Assembly: GCA_001600095.1 (NCBI GenBank)
Contig: BCIX01000001.1
Coordinates: 2,939,198-3,003,197, forward strand
DNA from: Bullera alba
Lineage: Eukaryota > Basidiomycota > Tremellomycetes > Tremellales > Bulleraceae
Length of the DNA: 64,000 nt
Reading direction: 5' to 3'
This document shows positions 10,358 through 22,096 of this stretch, in pieces. The position numbers and the translations under genes are program-made. Position 1 is the stretch's first letter; every line of letters starts with the position of its first letter. A model generated the notes under the pieces. That model did not search any database. It saw only the letters and a program-made list of their open reading frames with translations, and was not told the origin of the DNA.

Positions 10358-11693
10358 CTACCGCTTCCTGCTCTTCTTGTCCTTGTATCCGCCCGCCTTG
10401 GTGCCGTCGCTCGAGGCAAGTCCAAGCCGGCGCACACAATCTGGGCAGTACCATGTCTCTGGCAGCGGCGGCGTGACACCTACACAACCGACGTGGAACT
10501 AAAAGCAAGGCATCAGTTTTTGACTCCCCTTCTTCCGAGTGGTATGCACTCACCCATTCGAATTGACAGTCATCATTGTCACAACCTATCATCTCCCCAT
10601 ATGATTTCCTTTGGCAAGTACAGTACAGCGTGTCATCAACTTCTCCATCTCCTTCGCCAGCACCTTCGTCCACTTCGCCCTCGACATCGACCTCGCCATC
10701 CGCGTCCGGATCCTCGGACAGCGTTGACGTGGAGACATGTCGACCGTGCCGGGAGCCGTGCATGCCAGTCCGACTTGAAAGCGAGGGCCGGCTGGGAATA
10801 GACGTGGGTGGGGGCATCATATGTGACGAAGGCGGATGGACGATGTGTGGAGTATTGGGGAATGAAGGTAGTGGTAGAGGCAGAGCATTTGGCTTGCGTT
10901 CTGAAGTGTGTCAGTAAGAGCAGAGCGAGGTTGTGGAGAGTTTGCGTTCTTGTCTGCTGCATGATGTGATCGATTCTCCGACTCACTCTTATAAGGCCTG
11001 GCATCTGATCCAGGACCGAGACCGGTTGGGGGAAGGAGGACTTCTGCCCCGCCCAGCTCTCCATTACCTGCGATCACCTTGCCCTCTTCCTTTTCAATCT
11101 CCTCCATATCCATTCCACCGACTTTCTTCCATTCTGCCCTCCCGCGCTCCTTGGCCCTGTTCACGATACGTTCCAGTCTCTCTGCCAGCTTGATCTTTTC
11201 TTCCTGCAAAGCCTCGACTTTGCCCCATTCAGCAATGATCTTCCCAATTGCCTGTTGATCCTTCAGAGTAAGATGCTCCACTGGTAGCGGTGCTCCGGTC
11301 GGGATCGGTAGTTGGAACGTAGGGGTAGACGATCCAGAGGTCGCCGTCCCAGATGCGATGTTTTTGGCATGTTTGGTCAGACCATGATGACGGGTATTTA
11401 TGCGTTGTAGCAATTCTGCAACAGTGTCAGTGATTCTGGTTGACGTGCATCCCGGCAGAGTAGTCACAGCACAGACTCACGTGCTATCCTTGTATCCTTA
11501 TCGGATATCTCCTCTAGTAAGAATGCGACCTCTCCAGGCAAGTTGTCAAGACCTATCCAGCCCCATAAGCATACACCTTATCACCTTTGAATCACCGTGT
11601 CCACTCACTCGCGACAAACTCTGCGGCAGCGTGCGCTGCCTCTTCATGGTTGAAATGGGGGTGGACATGAAGCACCGTGTTGGTGGAGGCCAT
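10358..11693 (-). CDS. ING-family PHD-finger chromatin protein
   Basis: Proposed exons 11609-11693, 11481-11552, 10987-11415, 10554-10900 and 10358-10498 give 357 residues in consistent phase. The N-terminal ING domain reads '[20 protein letters not shown]' and then '[15 protein letters not shown]', followed by a helical region with '[20 protein letters not shown]'. A Pro/Ser/Asp/Glu-rich linker leads to a C-terminal PHD finger: '[20 protein letters not shown]', 'CQFEWFHVGCVG', '[10 protein letters not shown]', with complete Cys4-His-Cys3 ligands. The Tyr/Gly-Glu-Met/Trp positions that read histone H3 Lys4 trimethylation in ING proteins are present. A basic tail 'YKDKKSRKR' closes it. ING proteins tie acetyltransferase or deacetylase complexes to active promoters. 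Which complex (NuA4, NuA3 or Rpd3-like) is not decidable here. Confidence 0.9.
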
Positions 11694-12073
11694 GATGATC
11701 CTATCTGTGCGACTCGCAGGCTGAACCTTCTTGCCGTTTGTGTCGCTCTGTTGATGTCGCTGGACGTTACAAGACACAAGTCTACGCGGACGGATCTGAT
11801 GTTGTTGGGTGGCGAAGGATGCGAGTTGGCCGGGAGAAAATCGTCAAAAGGCAATGAGTGCGACCACGTGGCGTTTCAGTCCCGTTTCAGAATGATTCGT
11901 CGATGGTCCGCGCCGCGGATGCGATGCCACAGGATGACACTAGTGGGTGGTTGCCGACCAAGCGATGGCGAGCGGTCCCGAGCGTTCGGGGACAAAATCT
12001 AATAAGTCTGCGATCTTGGGATTGGATTGACTCTACTCGATATCTCTAATCCAAAAGTTTCAACACAATCGCG
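11694..12073. promoter_or_regulatory. Divergent intergenic region, ING-like / DUF423
   Basis: These 380 bases lie between two divergently transcribed genes and should act as a shared promoter. No specific element was identified. Confidence 0.45.
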
Positions 12074-12562
12074 ATGAGCTCTGCAGTCGCCTGGAAGTCT
12101 GGCGCCCTCCTCAGTACGTGAAACACCACAAGCCGGAACGATCGAAATTCGTGCTGACCCAAGGCAGCTGCCGTGGGCATGAGCTGCGGTGCATTCGGTG
12201 CACACGGTCTTAAAGCACGACAACCAGCACTGCCCCAGAGGTCCGTCGATAACTGGTCACTGGCATCGAATTACCTGATCTACAATGGTATCGCCCTATT
12301 GGCAATATCATTCCACCCACTCTTGGCCAGAGGAGTGTTCCGGTACAAACTCGCCAGTCGCCTGATCACAGGTGGAAGCGCTCTGTTCTCGGTATCGCTA
12401 TTCGGCTTGGTGCTCAATGATCAGGGCAGCTCGGTTCGAAAGGTTCTAGGGCCAGTGACCCCAATAGGAGGGGCGCTAATGATTGGAGGGTGAGCAATCC
12501 AGTCTGTGCACGTTGTGGGACAGCGCTGATCTCGGTATAGATACATACTACTGGTACTATAA
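12074..12562 (+). CDS. DUF423 / TMEM256-like small membrane protein
   Basis: Exons 12074-12113, 12168-12489 and 12541-12562 encode 127 residues. The N-terminus 'SGALLTAAVGMSCGAFGAHG' carries the hallmark Gly-Ala-Phe-Gly-Ala-His-Gly of the DUF423 family (bacterial YgdD, animal TMEM256). It is followed by 'NYLIYNGIALLAISFHPLLA', a third hydrophobic segment 'LITGGSALFSVSLFGLVL' and a fourth 'PIGGALMIGGYILLVL' that ends at the stop. Four membrane segments and this length are normal for the family. Function is unknown; the animal protein has been placed in mitochondria, which is not evident from this sequence. Confidence 0.85.
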
Positions 12563-12671
12563 TACACATGTCGGGCTATACAACAGATTTGTGTGGCGTC
12601 GTTGAGTCGTGGTCGGTCGTGAACGATCGTTGGAGGGGCTTGAGAATGGAATATAGACGTAAGAGGAGCCT

Positions 12672-13244
12672 TTAGGCGGTCACGACGGTGTCCCCGGCGA
12701 AAAGCCCATGATCACCTCTGGCAGAGGATGCACAATCACCACTCCTGTTGTGTCGCTTCATCGATCGTTCCTCATCCCACAGGGACACCTCTGCTCTCTC
12801 CTCTGGCGTCATTTGAAACTCCAGGACCCACTTGACTGCAAGGTTCTGCAACTCTCCGAGGGTGATTCGCTCCGGGTGATCTCCGCACCAACGACCCAAA
12901 TCCCTGATGAACATCTTTGCTCGGTCAATCTCGCTCCAGACCAGTATCTCCGCTTCCCTCGTGAGCTCCTTGTTGATCCCGCAGAGGTGGTTGGCCACGA
13001 TCATCGTGGAGGTCGGGTGGGAGGTGAAGATGTGCGTGAGGAGGAAGTATGCGCAGTCGGTGTCCGAGTGCATGAGGCTGTGGATGGGGATGGTCACCGG
13101 GCTCGGTCGGGGGAGAGTAGTAGACGGCTTGGCAAAGGGTGTGAGAGTATCGATGGAGGAGGCAGACAATGGGCGCTCGGTTGTGCCGCTTGTGATTGGG
13201 AAGAGTACCAGCGAGCGAGTCGCGATGATCGTGAGGTAATCCAT
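12672..13244 (-). CDS. Hypothetical protein, 190 aa
   Basis: A single frame of 190 residues that I do not recognise. The N-terminus 'MDYLTIIATRSLVLFPITSG' is hydrophobic but is followed by a Ser/Pro/Thr-rich stretch. The centre and C-terminus look helical: 'ANHLCGINKELTREAEILVW', 'DRAKMFIRDLGRWCGDHPER', 'LGELQNLAVKWVLEFQMTPE'. No catalytic motif is visible. It converges with the DUF423 gene, 109 bases away. Amphipathic helices with conserved-looking Trp, Cys and His residues suggest a folded domain rather than a chance ORF. A 5' exon upstream of 13244 cannot be excluded. Confidence 0.5.
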   Translation of the reverse strand: MDYLTIIATRSLVLFPITSGTTERPLSASSIDTLTPFAKPSTTLPRPSPVTIPIHSLMHSDTDCAYFLLTHIFTSHPTSTMIVANHLCGINKELTREAEILVWSEIDRAKMFIRDLGRWCGDHPERITLGELQNLAVKWVLEFQMTPEERAEVSLWDEERSMKRHNRSGDCASSARGDHGLFAGDTVVTA

Positions 13245-14440
13245 AGTGCTGAATGAAGCAGCAGTCAGCTTGTGTACACAGGTGTAAATCCCAAGTTCAG
13301 CAAGAAGCTGCTTACCCTGTCAGAGGTGTGGAAGGCTGTGGGTGTACGCCGTTTGGTATGTAGATGGCGCAGTACTATATAGTCGATAGTATTGCTCTTC
13401 TAAGCGACGTGGGAAGGCCAGGAGGACGAGCGTGAGGGATAGGAAGGCGCACAGCTGTGTGATGCGATGTTGCGATGTTGTAATATCGAGTCGAGTGCGC
13501 TACCCCGGCTGTGGTGTCGTGTATCTGTAGGGTATGAATGGTAGGGCTGTGGTGCTATTGCGAAGGCGACAATGTGGAGACCGATGGATGTGGTGATGGA
13601 AGCCGTGTGGTGACAAAGGATTGGGACGGTGAGTCGAGGTCGAATGGTCGGTTGGTGTGTCACACGACCAGTCAAAGGACCCTGTGGCGAATATGTATCC
13701 TCGAGTCGTACGGTGGCGATGTACGGTAGCGTGGTAGCGGTCTTGCCGGGTCTGTTACGCAGCGCGTGTTGTATGCGTGGTACGATGGATCTGTACTGGT
13801 CAGAGGATAAGCAACTAGAGAGATGGAGATGGCTGATGTCACTGTGTGGATGGCTACATACTCAGATGGTCGTGTGACCACCATCACTTATCGGCGTGAT
13901 CGACAAGGACACTCCGGCCAGGTGATACGATTGATGCATCTCACGATAGCCCGTATCCCTCCGTATCCTCGAAGCTGCCACTCACTGCTCGTGCCCCAGC
14001 GGTCCCCAACTGATATGTGGTCCTGAGCTGACGATCCCAGCTTAACTACAAGTAGTTACTCTTCTGCAACTGCATGGCCGGCCGGGGAGGAAGGACCTGG
14101 ATCGAACACCAGTTCTGTCCAAGGCTGCCGATCTAGAACGGCGTGGACGAGGATGAAACAAACGCTGAAACGAGGGATTCGCCACCCGGTCATGTGCCAC
14201 ATCACGGGCGATATGACTCACGATCGGCGTTATCGCGATCCACCCACTCCCTAGCCCGATCTGACGGCATCCTCCGCTCCCTTCCAGTCCGATTTTGATT
14301 CCGGGATATTGAGCCAATCCCCTCGCTCCCATTCGCGACGATCGATCAGAGCAAACGGAGGATACATGGCCAAGTGGTGACTTTGAACTACCATCTTGTT
14401 GTGAACAACTTGATCGATCACAACGACAAGTAGCAAATAC
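13245..14440. other. Long intergenic stretch, no gene seen
   Basis: These 1196 bases lie between the divergent 190-aa hypothetical gene and NDUFV1. About 13400-13740 is strongly G/T-rich on the plus strand, so minus-strand frames there look like low-complexity His/Pro/Ser proteins. No domain, RNA gene or transposon feature was found. The last few hundred bases should hold the NDUFV1 promoter and leader. Confidence 0.45.
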
Positions 14441-16272
14441 ATGGCGACAATGCTGCCAAAGGCCTCGTCATCAATACTACCCACAGCGAGGACATCGCTA
14501 AGATGTCTATCAACCGCATCGGCCTCTACTTCCAGAGTCCTGATTCCAACCACTCCAACACCCGCCCTGCCCTCTAGAAACCTTGCCACAGTGTCAGACC
14601 CTCCAGTCAGGCGATATGGCGGTCTCAAAGACCAGGACAGAATCTTCACCAACCTTTACTGCCGACACGACCACGGTATCAAGGGAGCCAAGGCCAGAGG
14701 AGATTGGCACAAGACGAAGGAGATCTTGCTCAAGGGAGACAGTTGGATCATCCAGACGATCAAAGACTCTGGGCTTCGAGGTCGAGGAGGTGCCGGTTTC
14801 CCAAGTGGTTTGAAGTGGTCTTTCAGTGGGTACAATCGATATCGACAGCACAACGTGCATGCACTGACCGATCGTTAGTGAACAAGCCAGGATGGGAGAA
14901 GGACAAGAGGTGAGATAGCTGTTACGACTGATCTTCGGGCCAGCTGACCCAAATTTCAGACCCCGATACCTCGTTGTCAACGCCGATGAGGGAGAGCCAG
15001 GAACGTGTAAAGATAGAGAGATCATGCGAGGTGACCCCCACAAGCTGGTTGAGGGATGTTTGGTTGCAGGTCGAGCTATGAACGCCACAGCGGGTGAGTC
15101 TTCATCGATCGACGTCAGCTCGGCACTGTGCTAATCCAGCTCTAGCCTACATCTACATCCGAGGAGAGTTCTACCAGGAGGCATCGCACTTGCAGCAGGC
15201 AATCGACGAGGCGTACAAGGAGGGGCTGATCGGCAAAAACGCTTGCAACTCTGGTTACGACTTTGACGTCTACCTTCACCGAGGTGCCGGAGCATACATT
15301 TGCGGAGAGGAGACTGCCTTGATCGAGTCGATCGAGGGTAAACAGGGCAAGCCCCGTCTGAAGCCACCTTTCCCCGCCGATGTCGGACTCTTCGGATGTC
15401 CATCCACTGTCGCCAACGTTGAGACTGTCGCTGTCGCTCCAACAATCGCTCGACGAGGAGGTGCATGGTTCGCTGGATTTGGTCGAGAGAGGAACTCGGG
15501 AACCAAGCTGTTCTGTGTCTCTGGTCACGTCAACAACCCATCGGTCGTCGAGGAGGAGATGAGTATACCACTACAGGAGTTGCTGGAGAAGCACTGTGGC
15601 GGTATCCGAGGTGGATGGGAGAACCTCAAGGGTGTCATTCCAGGAGGTTGCTCTGTCCCCGTCATCCCCATCAGGGACTGTGAGACCGCGTTGATGGACT
15701 ACGACTCGCTCAAGGACCACCAAACGTCTCTCGGTACCGGTGCCGTTATCGTCATGGACAAGAGCACCGACATGATCTCCGCCATCGCCCGATTCGCCAA
15801 GTTCTACAAGCACGAGAGTTGTGGACAGTGCACGCCATGTCGAGAGGGCACAACATGGATGATGAACATGATGGACAGGATGGTGGAGGGTCGGGCTCAG
15901 GAGAGGGAGATTGACATGTTGCTAGAATTGACGTGAGTGAAGCTCGATGCCAACTAGACCGCCTGAGCTGATGGGATGTGCACAGCAAACAAATTGAGGG
16001 TCACACTATTTGCGCTCTAGGTGATGCCGCTGCTTGGCCCATCCAAGGTCTGATGAGGCATTTCCGTGAGTACAACGTGAAGTCAGCTCTGAGTCGTCAC
16101 TGACCAATTGCATGTAGGACCCGAGGTTGAGGAGAGATTAGCCCAGTTCCACGCCAAGAACGGCGGAGTGTTCTTTGGTGGAAAGCTGCTGTCCGAGGCC
16201 GACGCGAGGTATGCCATCCCAGACAACCTCGGTGGTGAGGTCCAGCGGGCAATCGCCGGCAATGCTCTGTAG
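14441..16272 (+). CDS. NDUFV1: NADH:ubiquinone oxidoreductase 51 kDa flavoprotein subunit (complex I)
   Basis: This is the NADH-binding subunit in the matrix arm of complex I. It carries FMN and iron-sulfur cluster N3 and takes hydride from NADH. Proposed exons are 14441-14825, 14879-14909, 14960-15093, 15146-15932, 15987-16065 and 16118-16272. A Ser/Thr/Arg-rich presequence of about 50 residues fits mitochondrial import. The Gly-rich NADH/FMN loop is '[19 protein letters not shown]', followed by '[20 protein letters not shown]' and '[20 protein letters not shown]'. The N3 ligands are in '[14 protein letters not shown]', plus the later Cys in '[13 protein letters not shown]'. The C-terminal '[12 protein letters not shown]' extends past the core fold. 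Length and order match the family throughout. Presence of NDUFV1 shows the host retains a respiratory complex I. Confidence 0.97.
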
Positions 16273-16540
16273 TGATACGTGTATGCATAGTAGTGTGATA
16301 AGGATTCACATACAACTGGTGCTCCGAGAGGACTCGCTGTGGAATACAGATCCAGGCTTTCTCGTGTGAGGTGTAACTAAATATAAGGGAGGGGACATGC
16401 GAAGAGGACTTGGTCCGATGTCAGACCTCCACCTTCTGTGTCCGCGAGCATCTAACACCTCGGCCATCTCCCTCTCCTTCTCTCTTCCCCCCCTTCTCTT
16501 TCATAACACCCACTATCGGTAGTCACGTACAGAGCTCGTC

Positions 16541-17189
16541 ATGGCCACCTCGAACATCCTCACCGATCCCGTCCCGGAGTTGGAGGCCGCGCTCAAGAAC
16601 AACCTTTGGGGCATCGACGCTTCCGAATCATCGGTGCTCATCTCCCGGTCATTCCCCATCACCGCCGAGGACAAGGAGTCAGTTAGAGCAGAGTCTTCCA
16701 AGCTCGGAAGGACGAGTGAGCGAGTGGTGGGAAAATTGAGGGTTATGACTCTGGAGCGGTCCGACCTGGAAATTACGCTCGATCAAAGGGGGTACACGGT
16801 GAGTCCTTCGCTGGTTTCTTCACTGTGCCCTTGTCCTGGAGACGGTGTCTCCTAGACTGTACGCTTCCCGGGCGCTCATACCCGTACTGTGCAAGATCAA
16901 GGACATGTATCGTGACCACCTTCACCCCACTAGATCCCAGGTACTGACCCACTGATAGGTCGAATCTGCCATAGGCCCAGACGGATCGTCAAGACCTGGA
17001 ACAACGTACGAATCTCTAGAAACGCTCTTGATCGCCATCAGCCCCGCGTACGTCGCTGCCATGACGGCCGAGATAGGCAAACGCTTCGAGGGCTTCTCCC
17101 GCCCGGACAACGATGATGAAGTCGACGAGAGTCAGTCGACTGATCTGAAGGAGTTGGCTGAAGGAGGGGAACAAGCTGCTTGGAGATGA
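16541..17189 (+). CDS. GSKIP-domain protein, 162 aa
   Basis: Exons 16541-16798 and 16959-17189 give 162 residues. The C-terminal half matches the GSKIP (GSK3-beta interacting protein) fold: 'LGRTSERVVGKLRVMTLERS', 'DLEITLDQRGYTV' and the hallmark 'TYESLETLLIAISPAYVAAM' followed by 'IGKRFEGF'. Animal GSKIP has the equivalent 'Y-E-T-x-x-S-L-L-D-x-x-S-P-x-Y' block. In animals the domain anchors GSK3 and protein kinase A; in fungi the partners are uncertain. The 160-base intron is long for this locus but splices in phase 0 at GTGAGT and TAG. The gene converges with VPS5, 118 bases away. Confidence 0.72.
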
Positions 17190-17306
17190 CCTCGCTCATC
17201 TCGCTGCAACCGTCAAGATCGGTGGTCTTGGAGGAGAGAGAAATGTGTGTGTCTTTGCAATCCTCGTTATGACATAATGCATGTAGGATCAATCCCGGCT
17301 CCCCGC

Positions 17307-20251
17307 CTACTGCCCCTCTGAAGCCTTGACCATCTTCAGCACGATCCCGTGATACTCCTCCCAAGCGCCAATCAATTCTTTCTGAGCTTGTATCTGCCCT
17401 TCAAGATACACCTCCAAGACCCGCTTGAACTCTTCCACCCGCTCGCGCTCGAAACGGGCAAACTCGGCCTTGACCAATTTGGACACTGCCTCAAACTCGT
17501 TGAAAGCGTCACGCCCTCGTCTCTCGGCCTGAGCAGCAGAAGATCAGCATCGACTCGTACCCAATCTGACCAGTGCTTACTCACCTCGCCAATCTCCATG
17601 AGACTCTGGTTGACTCTATCGCCCAGTTTGCCCTGCTGCTTCAATTTCTCCCGCGTAGTCCTCAACCTGCCCGCCTCCTTCTCCGCATTCTGCCACCGCT
17701 CATAACACTTGATTCGACTTGTGAAAGCGCCCCTGACGCTGCCGATGAACCGGACGTATTCATCGGACAAGTTGAGCAAGTCGACCACTTGCTTCTTTGC
17801 CAACTCCTCGCTCAGCTCTTTCTCGCGGTTGATCAGGTCGCCTAGTCTCGCGAGGTTGCTGCACATCGAGCTATTGAGGTCCGACTCGACCAGCCTGGAG
17901 ATGGAGTCGGAGAAGTCGCCGAGGGCATTGATCATGTCAATCTTTTGCTTGGACGACTGTTCGATCGATTTCGAGAGGACCTTGAGCTGTGATTCCATGG
18001 CGTCGAGGAACGATTTCCGGGATTCAAACCATTCGTCCTTTTCCACAAACTTGTTGCCCGCGGTCCAACTTGACAAAACGCCCGACTGCTGCTTTTCATG
18101 TTGTTGCAGTGCCAAGGCCTCGTTCCGCCGGTTCTTCGACTCGATCGCAAAGTGGTCAGACTCGAGGAACAGCCGGAGATCGGGGTCGAGTTGGAGTACT
18201 GGATGTCCAGTGATCTTGGTCAGACACCTCTCCAATGCAAGTCGTCGAGACTCGATAAACGTGTCTTGAAATCGGCCGAATGGGTGTTTGTCCGGAACGG
18301 GCGGGACAATGACACCAGGGTTGTTCATCGTCAATGTTTCGTACAGCCATAAAAAGTCGGAGAATCGCCTGAGCACGGAAAAGTCACCGCGTCGATAATG
18401 AGGTGAGGTCGTGCTGGTTCGTACAGTGTACACTGTGTATCCACGGACTGGATCTCCGACTCGCGTTGGATCACTGATACTGATTTGGAACAGTGGCTTT
18501 GCGAGCATCTTACTCTGGCGAGGCGTACCACTCGACGACTTTGATGGCGATAGAATCTCGCCTCGAGGCGATTTCGGCGTTGCGGGCGAGTTTGTCGAAA
18601 TGTCCAAGGACTGCGTCCACCGTTCTCGAGCGCTGGCGCTGCTCTGCATCCGGGTGTGTGTAGGACGTGAAGGCGGAAGACTCTCCACGCCTGGCTCTCC
18701 CCAACCATTCTCCTCTGGCGCCCAGCTCTTGGCACTGGGACCCCCTTTGCCGAACAGCCCCTGATCGTCTTCGTCGTCCATCGCGCCCCAACCCTTGCCA
18801 GCGAAACGAGATGCGCTGGCAGCGGGCGTCGTCCAGCCTTGAGTTTGGTGTTCGGGCGACTTGGGCGGTGGAGATGGCGGTTGAGACATGCTGCTTGCGC
18901 CAATGCTGAGCGCTTGGAACCCGCTATCGAGATCGTCGTTGGTTGGCGCGTCGAGTGGGGACACGGCGACTCGGTCCACCGAGGGTGTCTCTAACGTGGC
19001 CGACAGAGCAGGCGAGGGTCCAGTGATATTTTCTGTGGGCTGCGCTTTGGGGCTTGGTGGTCGGGTGGGTACCGGCGTCACGGCTTCAGAAGCAGGCAGA
19101 GGGACAGCGGTCGGGTCTCGTGAGACAGTGGGAGTGAGGTCATGGCTGATTGAGGGAGAGGAGGTAGCGGCTTCGGTCGCGGACGTCGCAGTGTCTGCTA
19201 CGTCTGTCACTCTCACAGCGGGCGGATCAGACGGGTCCGACACTGCCTCTGCTCCTTCCTGCGAAGTCTGGGCCGGGTCTGGCTTGACGTCGCTCCCATC
19301 ATCGAGAGCTCCTTGCTCCTTCTCCTTGGGCGTGGCCTCCACCTCGACACTCTCAGAGCCCTTTGTAGGACCCTCAGCGGCCTTGCCCAGAGCTGGATCC
19401 TGTGTCGTCTGTCCATCGCCGTTAGGTCTCCTGCTGTCCGGTCGTGAGCCGTTTGCCAGCACGGTCACATCCTTGTCCCCCTTGTCTTCCTTCTCCACCT
19501 TGTCCCCCTTAAGGCCGTTCTGCTCCTTCTTCTCTGGCTTTACTGGCTCAGCCGCCGCCTCCTTGGCTACAGGCGTATTCGACCTCTTTCCCGGTGTGAA
19601 CACATGCGTCTTTGGCTTGACATCGACCGCCTTGCCGGCTGTCGGGCGACTTGCTGGCGTGGGGGCAGACTTGACGAATGCCTTTTTGAGGGACAGAGAC
19701 GGGTCTGAAGCCGCGAGCAGGTCCTCATCTATGAGATCGGATGGTAAACCCTTTCGTCCAGGCAGAGAGGACTGTTGTGCTTGTGTCTGCGAATCTGGGG
19801 CTGGTGATGAGATTGGGGGTTGAAAGGGCGGTATCGAGGGTTGTTGAAATGGAATAGCGAATGGATCTTCCCCTCCAAACCCTTCTCCTGCTCCATTACT
19901 ATATCCACCTCCATTGTAGGCATTGGTAGGTGCAAGCTCGGGATTGGAGTATGGGGAGTTGAAGGTCTCTTGTTCTCTAGCGGCAATGACGCTCGGTGGA
20001 TCTACTGCGTCAACACGCCCTCTATCCTCCTGTATCCTCTGCACATATGGGCTCGTGGTCTCTACAGTGGGCGATGGAGGCGCTGCGAAAGAGGGCAGGG
20101 CGGATGTCGAGGCGAAGGGGTCAGAGGAGGGCGTGTCGGAGAATGGGTTGGCCCAGGGGTCGGCATCCGCCTGTGGGGAAGACCAAGATGGTACGGCTGC
20201 CGCGGTCGTCGACTGCGATAGCATTCGTGCGAAAGCATCTTCTTCGTCCAT
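17307..20251 (-). CDS. VPS5: Sorting nexin VPS5 (retromer PX-BAR subunit)
   Basis: VPS5 forms the membrane-bending retromer coat with VPS17 and recycles receptors from endosomes to the Golgi. Two exons, 17585-20251 and 17307-17528, encode 962 residues. About 580 N-terminal residues are disordered and Ser/Pro/Glu-rich, opening with 'MDEEDAFARMLSQSTT'. The PX domain (about 584-705) contains 'VYTVRTSTTSPHYRRGDFSV', 'LRRFSDFLWLYETL', 'VPPVPDKHPFGRF' and 'FIESRRLALERCLTKI'; the Arg-Arg-Phe and Pro-Pro-Val-Pro-x-Lys blocks bind phosphatidylinositol 3-phosphate. The C-terminal BAR helices (about 715-960) include 'LKVLSKSIEQSSKQKIDMIN' and, in the last exon, 'LVKAEFARFERERVEEFKRV'. The retained Arg-Arg-Phe pocket and overall order favour VPS5 over VPS17. 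The N-terminal extension is longer than in yeast. Confidence 0.93.
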
Positions 20252-20518
20252 TGCAGTTGCGAGATTGAGGCGTGAACGCCTGGGTATAAGAGATGCGAGG
20301 AAATCTGAGTTGAGTAGTGTGAAAGGTGTGTCAAACAGTAAAGGCAGTTGGAATGGACGTTGACGCGAGACGGTCGGATTGAATCATGTCGGCACATCCG
20401 ACGAGCCGAAGCGATGCTGCGATGGCGTCTAAGGTGCATATGATGATTCACTCCGTGTCTATGCGCCATGCCAGCTACTGTATCGCCTGATGCTCAATGC
20501 TACCACAGCTACCATGCC

Positions 20519-22096
20519 TTACATTCGTGACATGCGTGTACTCATCATACCCGCCTGCTTCTTCCTGTACTCCCTTCTTTCCTCGGTGGTATCCTTTCCG
20601 CCGACCTTGCCCCAGCCGGCAAGGGGGATGACTATGCAAGTACAATTATCCTGTGCCCCCAGATCCTCGCCAAAGTGGACTATAGACTTGGCTGCTCTTG
20701 TGGGGTCTATAGACTCCCTTGCGAGGTCGATTATCTCTTGATCCGACATGAGAGACGTCAGGCCGTCCGTCACAAGGACAATGTACGAATAGTCCTCTCC
20801 TAAGCCACAATCAGTATACAGCGATGTTCAAGGTGACTCTCGACCCACCGTTTAGCACTCTCGTGTGTACCTCTGGCTCGGCAGTGACTCCCGACGGCTT
20901 GAACTCGCCATCACCAAACCTATATTCTCAGCCAACTGCCCCGCCATGTTGTCCGATCGGACTCACCCTCGAGTATTCTCTATCATGCCCATCCAACGGG
21001 ATTCACCAAATGAGTCAGAGACTAGGTTCCCAGTTCCCATTCTACGTAATCTCGTCGCTTCGACCCGACTCTCCGCATGATGCTTCTCCGTCAAGGGTAT
21101 CACCTGACCCGTTTCGCGAGGGCACAGAAGCACTCTAGTGTCGCTAACCAATGGGATTCAGTAAGATAGATCCGAATGTGTGCAACACTTGTGCTCACCC
21201 GGTATGACCTATTGTCACGGCTAGCTTCTTCGACGCCCAGTATGGCTCGCATGGCTCATCCAACGAATGGAGCAGAACGACACTAGCTGTCGATCCACAG
21301 AGCTTTGCCTTGTCTATTGTGGTGAGGACCTGTCTATCTGCCTGGGTCTGTCAGTATCCAGCACATCAATCAAGTGTATGGACTCGGGCTCACCTCCAGG
21401 AAGGCCAAGGTGATACGCTCCTCCAGGGTCATGCCACTGCCAAGATCCGGCAGATTAGATTGAGAGAACCGGGTCCACCGTTGTAGTCGGCCACCCCGCC
21501 AACGACGGTAATACCCCTCATGGGTGTTGACCATCCATTGCACTGTCTCCCCTATACTGTCCGGCTGCACTGTCTCCAGCAGAGAGTGTAGATTCTCTTT
21601 CAGATATTTTGACACTTCTTTACCGCCATGTCTGCACCGGGCATCAGCTCACAGTACCATCTTGTAGCCGTGCAAGGCCCACTGACCCATCGTAGATCCC
21701 AAAGAAAGCGACTTGACTGGCTAGAAAATCCGATCCGGCGTGCTCTGGCTTCCAAGCGATTTTCTCTTTCAGCTTGTCCAGCGAAGTCTGCAGCTCCCCC
21801 GGCGAGAGTTGTAAGGCGTGTACACTAGCGGCATCCTCCTGCTCACTGCCGATGGGCTGATCAGTAGTGACAGGCAGGCGGACTGGGTACACACGGTCTA
21901 GATCCTCTGGATGTACATAGTCCGACAATCTTCTGCGAGCTCAAGGGGACTTTATACGTACCTACAGAGCATCAATGATCTGCCAGAGCTTGACCTACTC
22001 ACTTCCTTGAGTTGAACCCCGGATGAAGTCGTGGAAGCACCTATCACCGAGCTGAGACCGCCTTAGACCAGCCCTCAGAGACCTTAGCGAAGCCAT
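20519..22096 (-). CDS. PP2C-family Ser/Thr phosphatase (PTC6-like)
   Basis: A metal-dependent protein phosphatase in about seven exons. Metal-binding PP2C motifs appear in order: 'VAFFGIYDG' joining 'HGGKEVSKYLKENLHSLLE' across an intron; a central 'ASVVLLHSLDEPCEPYWAS'; 'LTEKHHAESRVEATRLRRMG'; 'MIENTRGFGDGEF'; 'VLVTDGLTSLMSDQEIIDLA'; and the closing 'GAQDNCTCIVIPLAGWGK' with the Asp-Asn pair. The start at 22096 ('MASLRSLRAGLRRSQLGDR') is Arg-rich, lacks acidic residues and looks like a mitochondrial presequence, consistent with PTC6-type phosphatases that act in mitochondria. The tail 'EERREYRKKQAGMM' is basic. The family is certain; orthology to PTC6 is inferred from the presequence and C-terminal blocks. 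Confidence 0.85.

Noticed and set aside
13400..13887. Minus-strand ORFs of 71-91 residues in the long gap before NDUFV1
   Set aside because: Low-complexity products of the G/T-skewed block with no start context, domain or splice support.
18888..19823. 311-residue plus-strand ORF
   Set aside because: It is antisense to the disordered, GC-rich N-terminal region of VPS5, where stop codons are rare on both strands. Composition is Gly/Ser/Val-rich with no domain.
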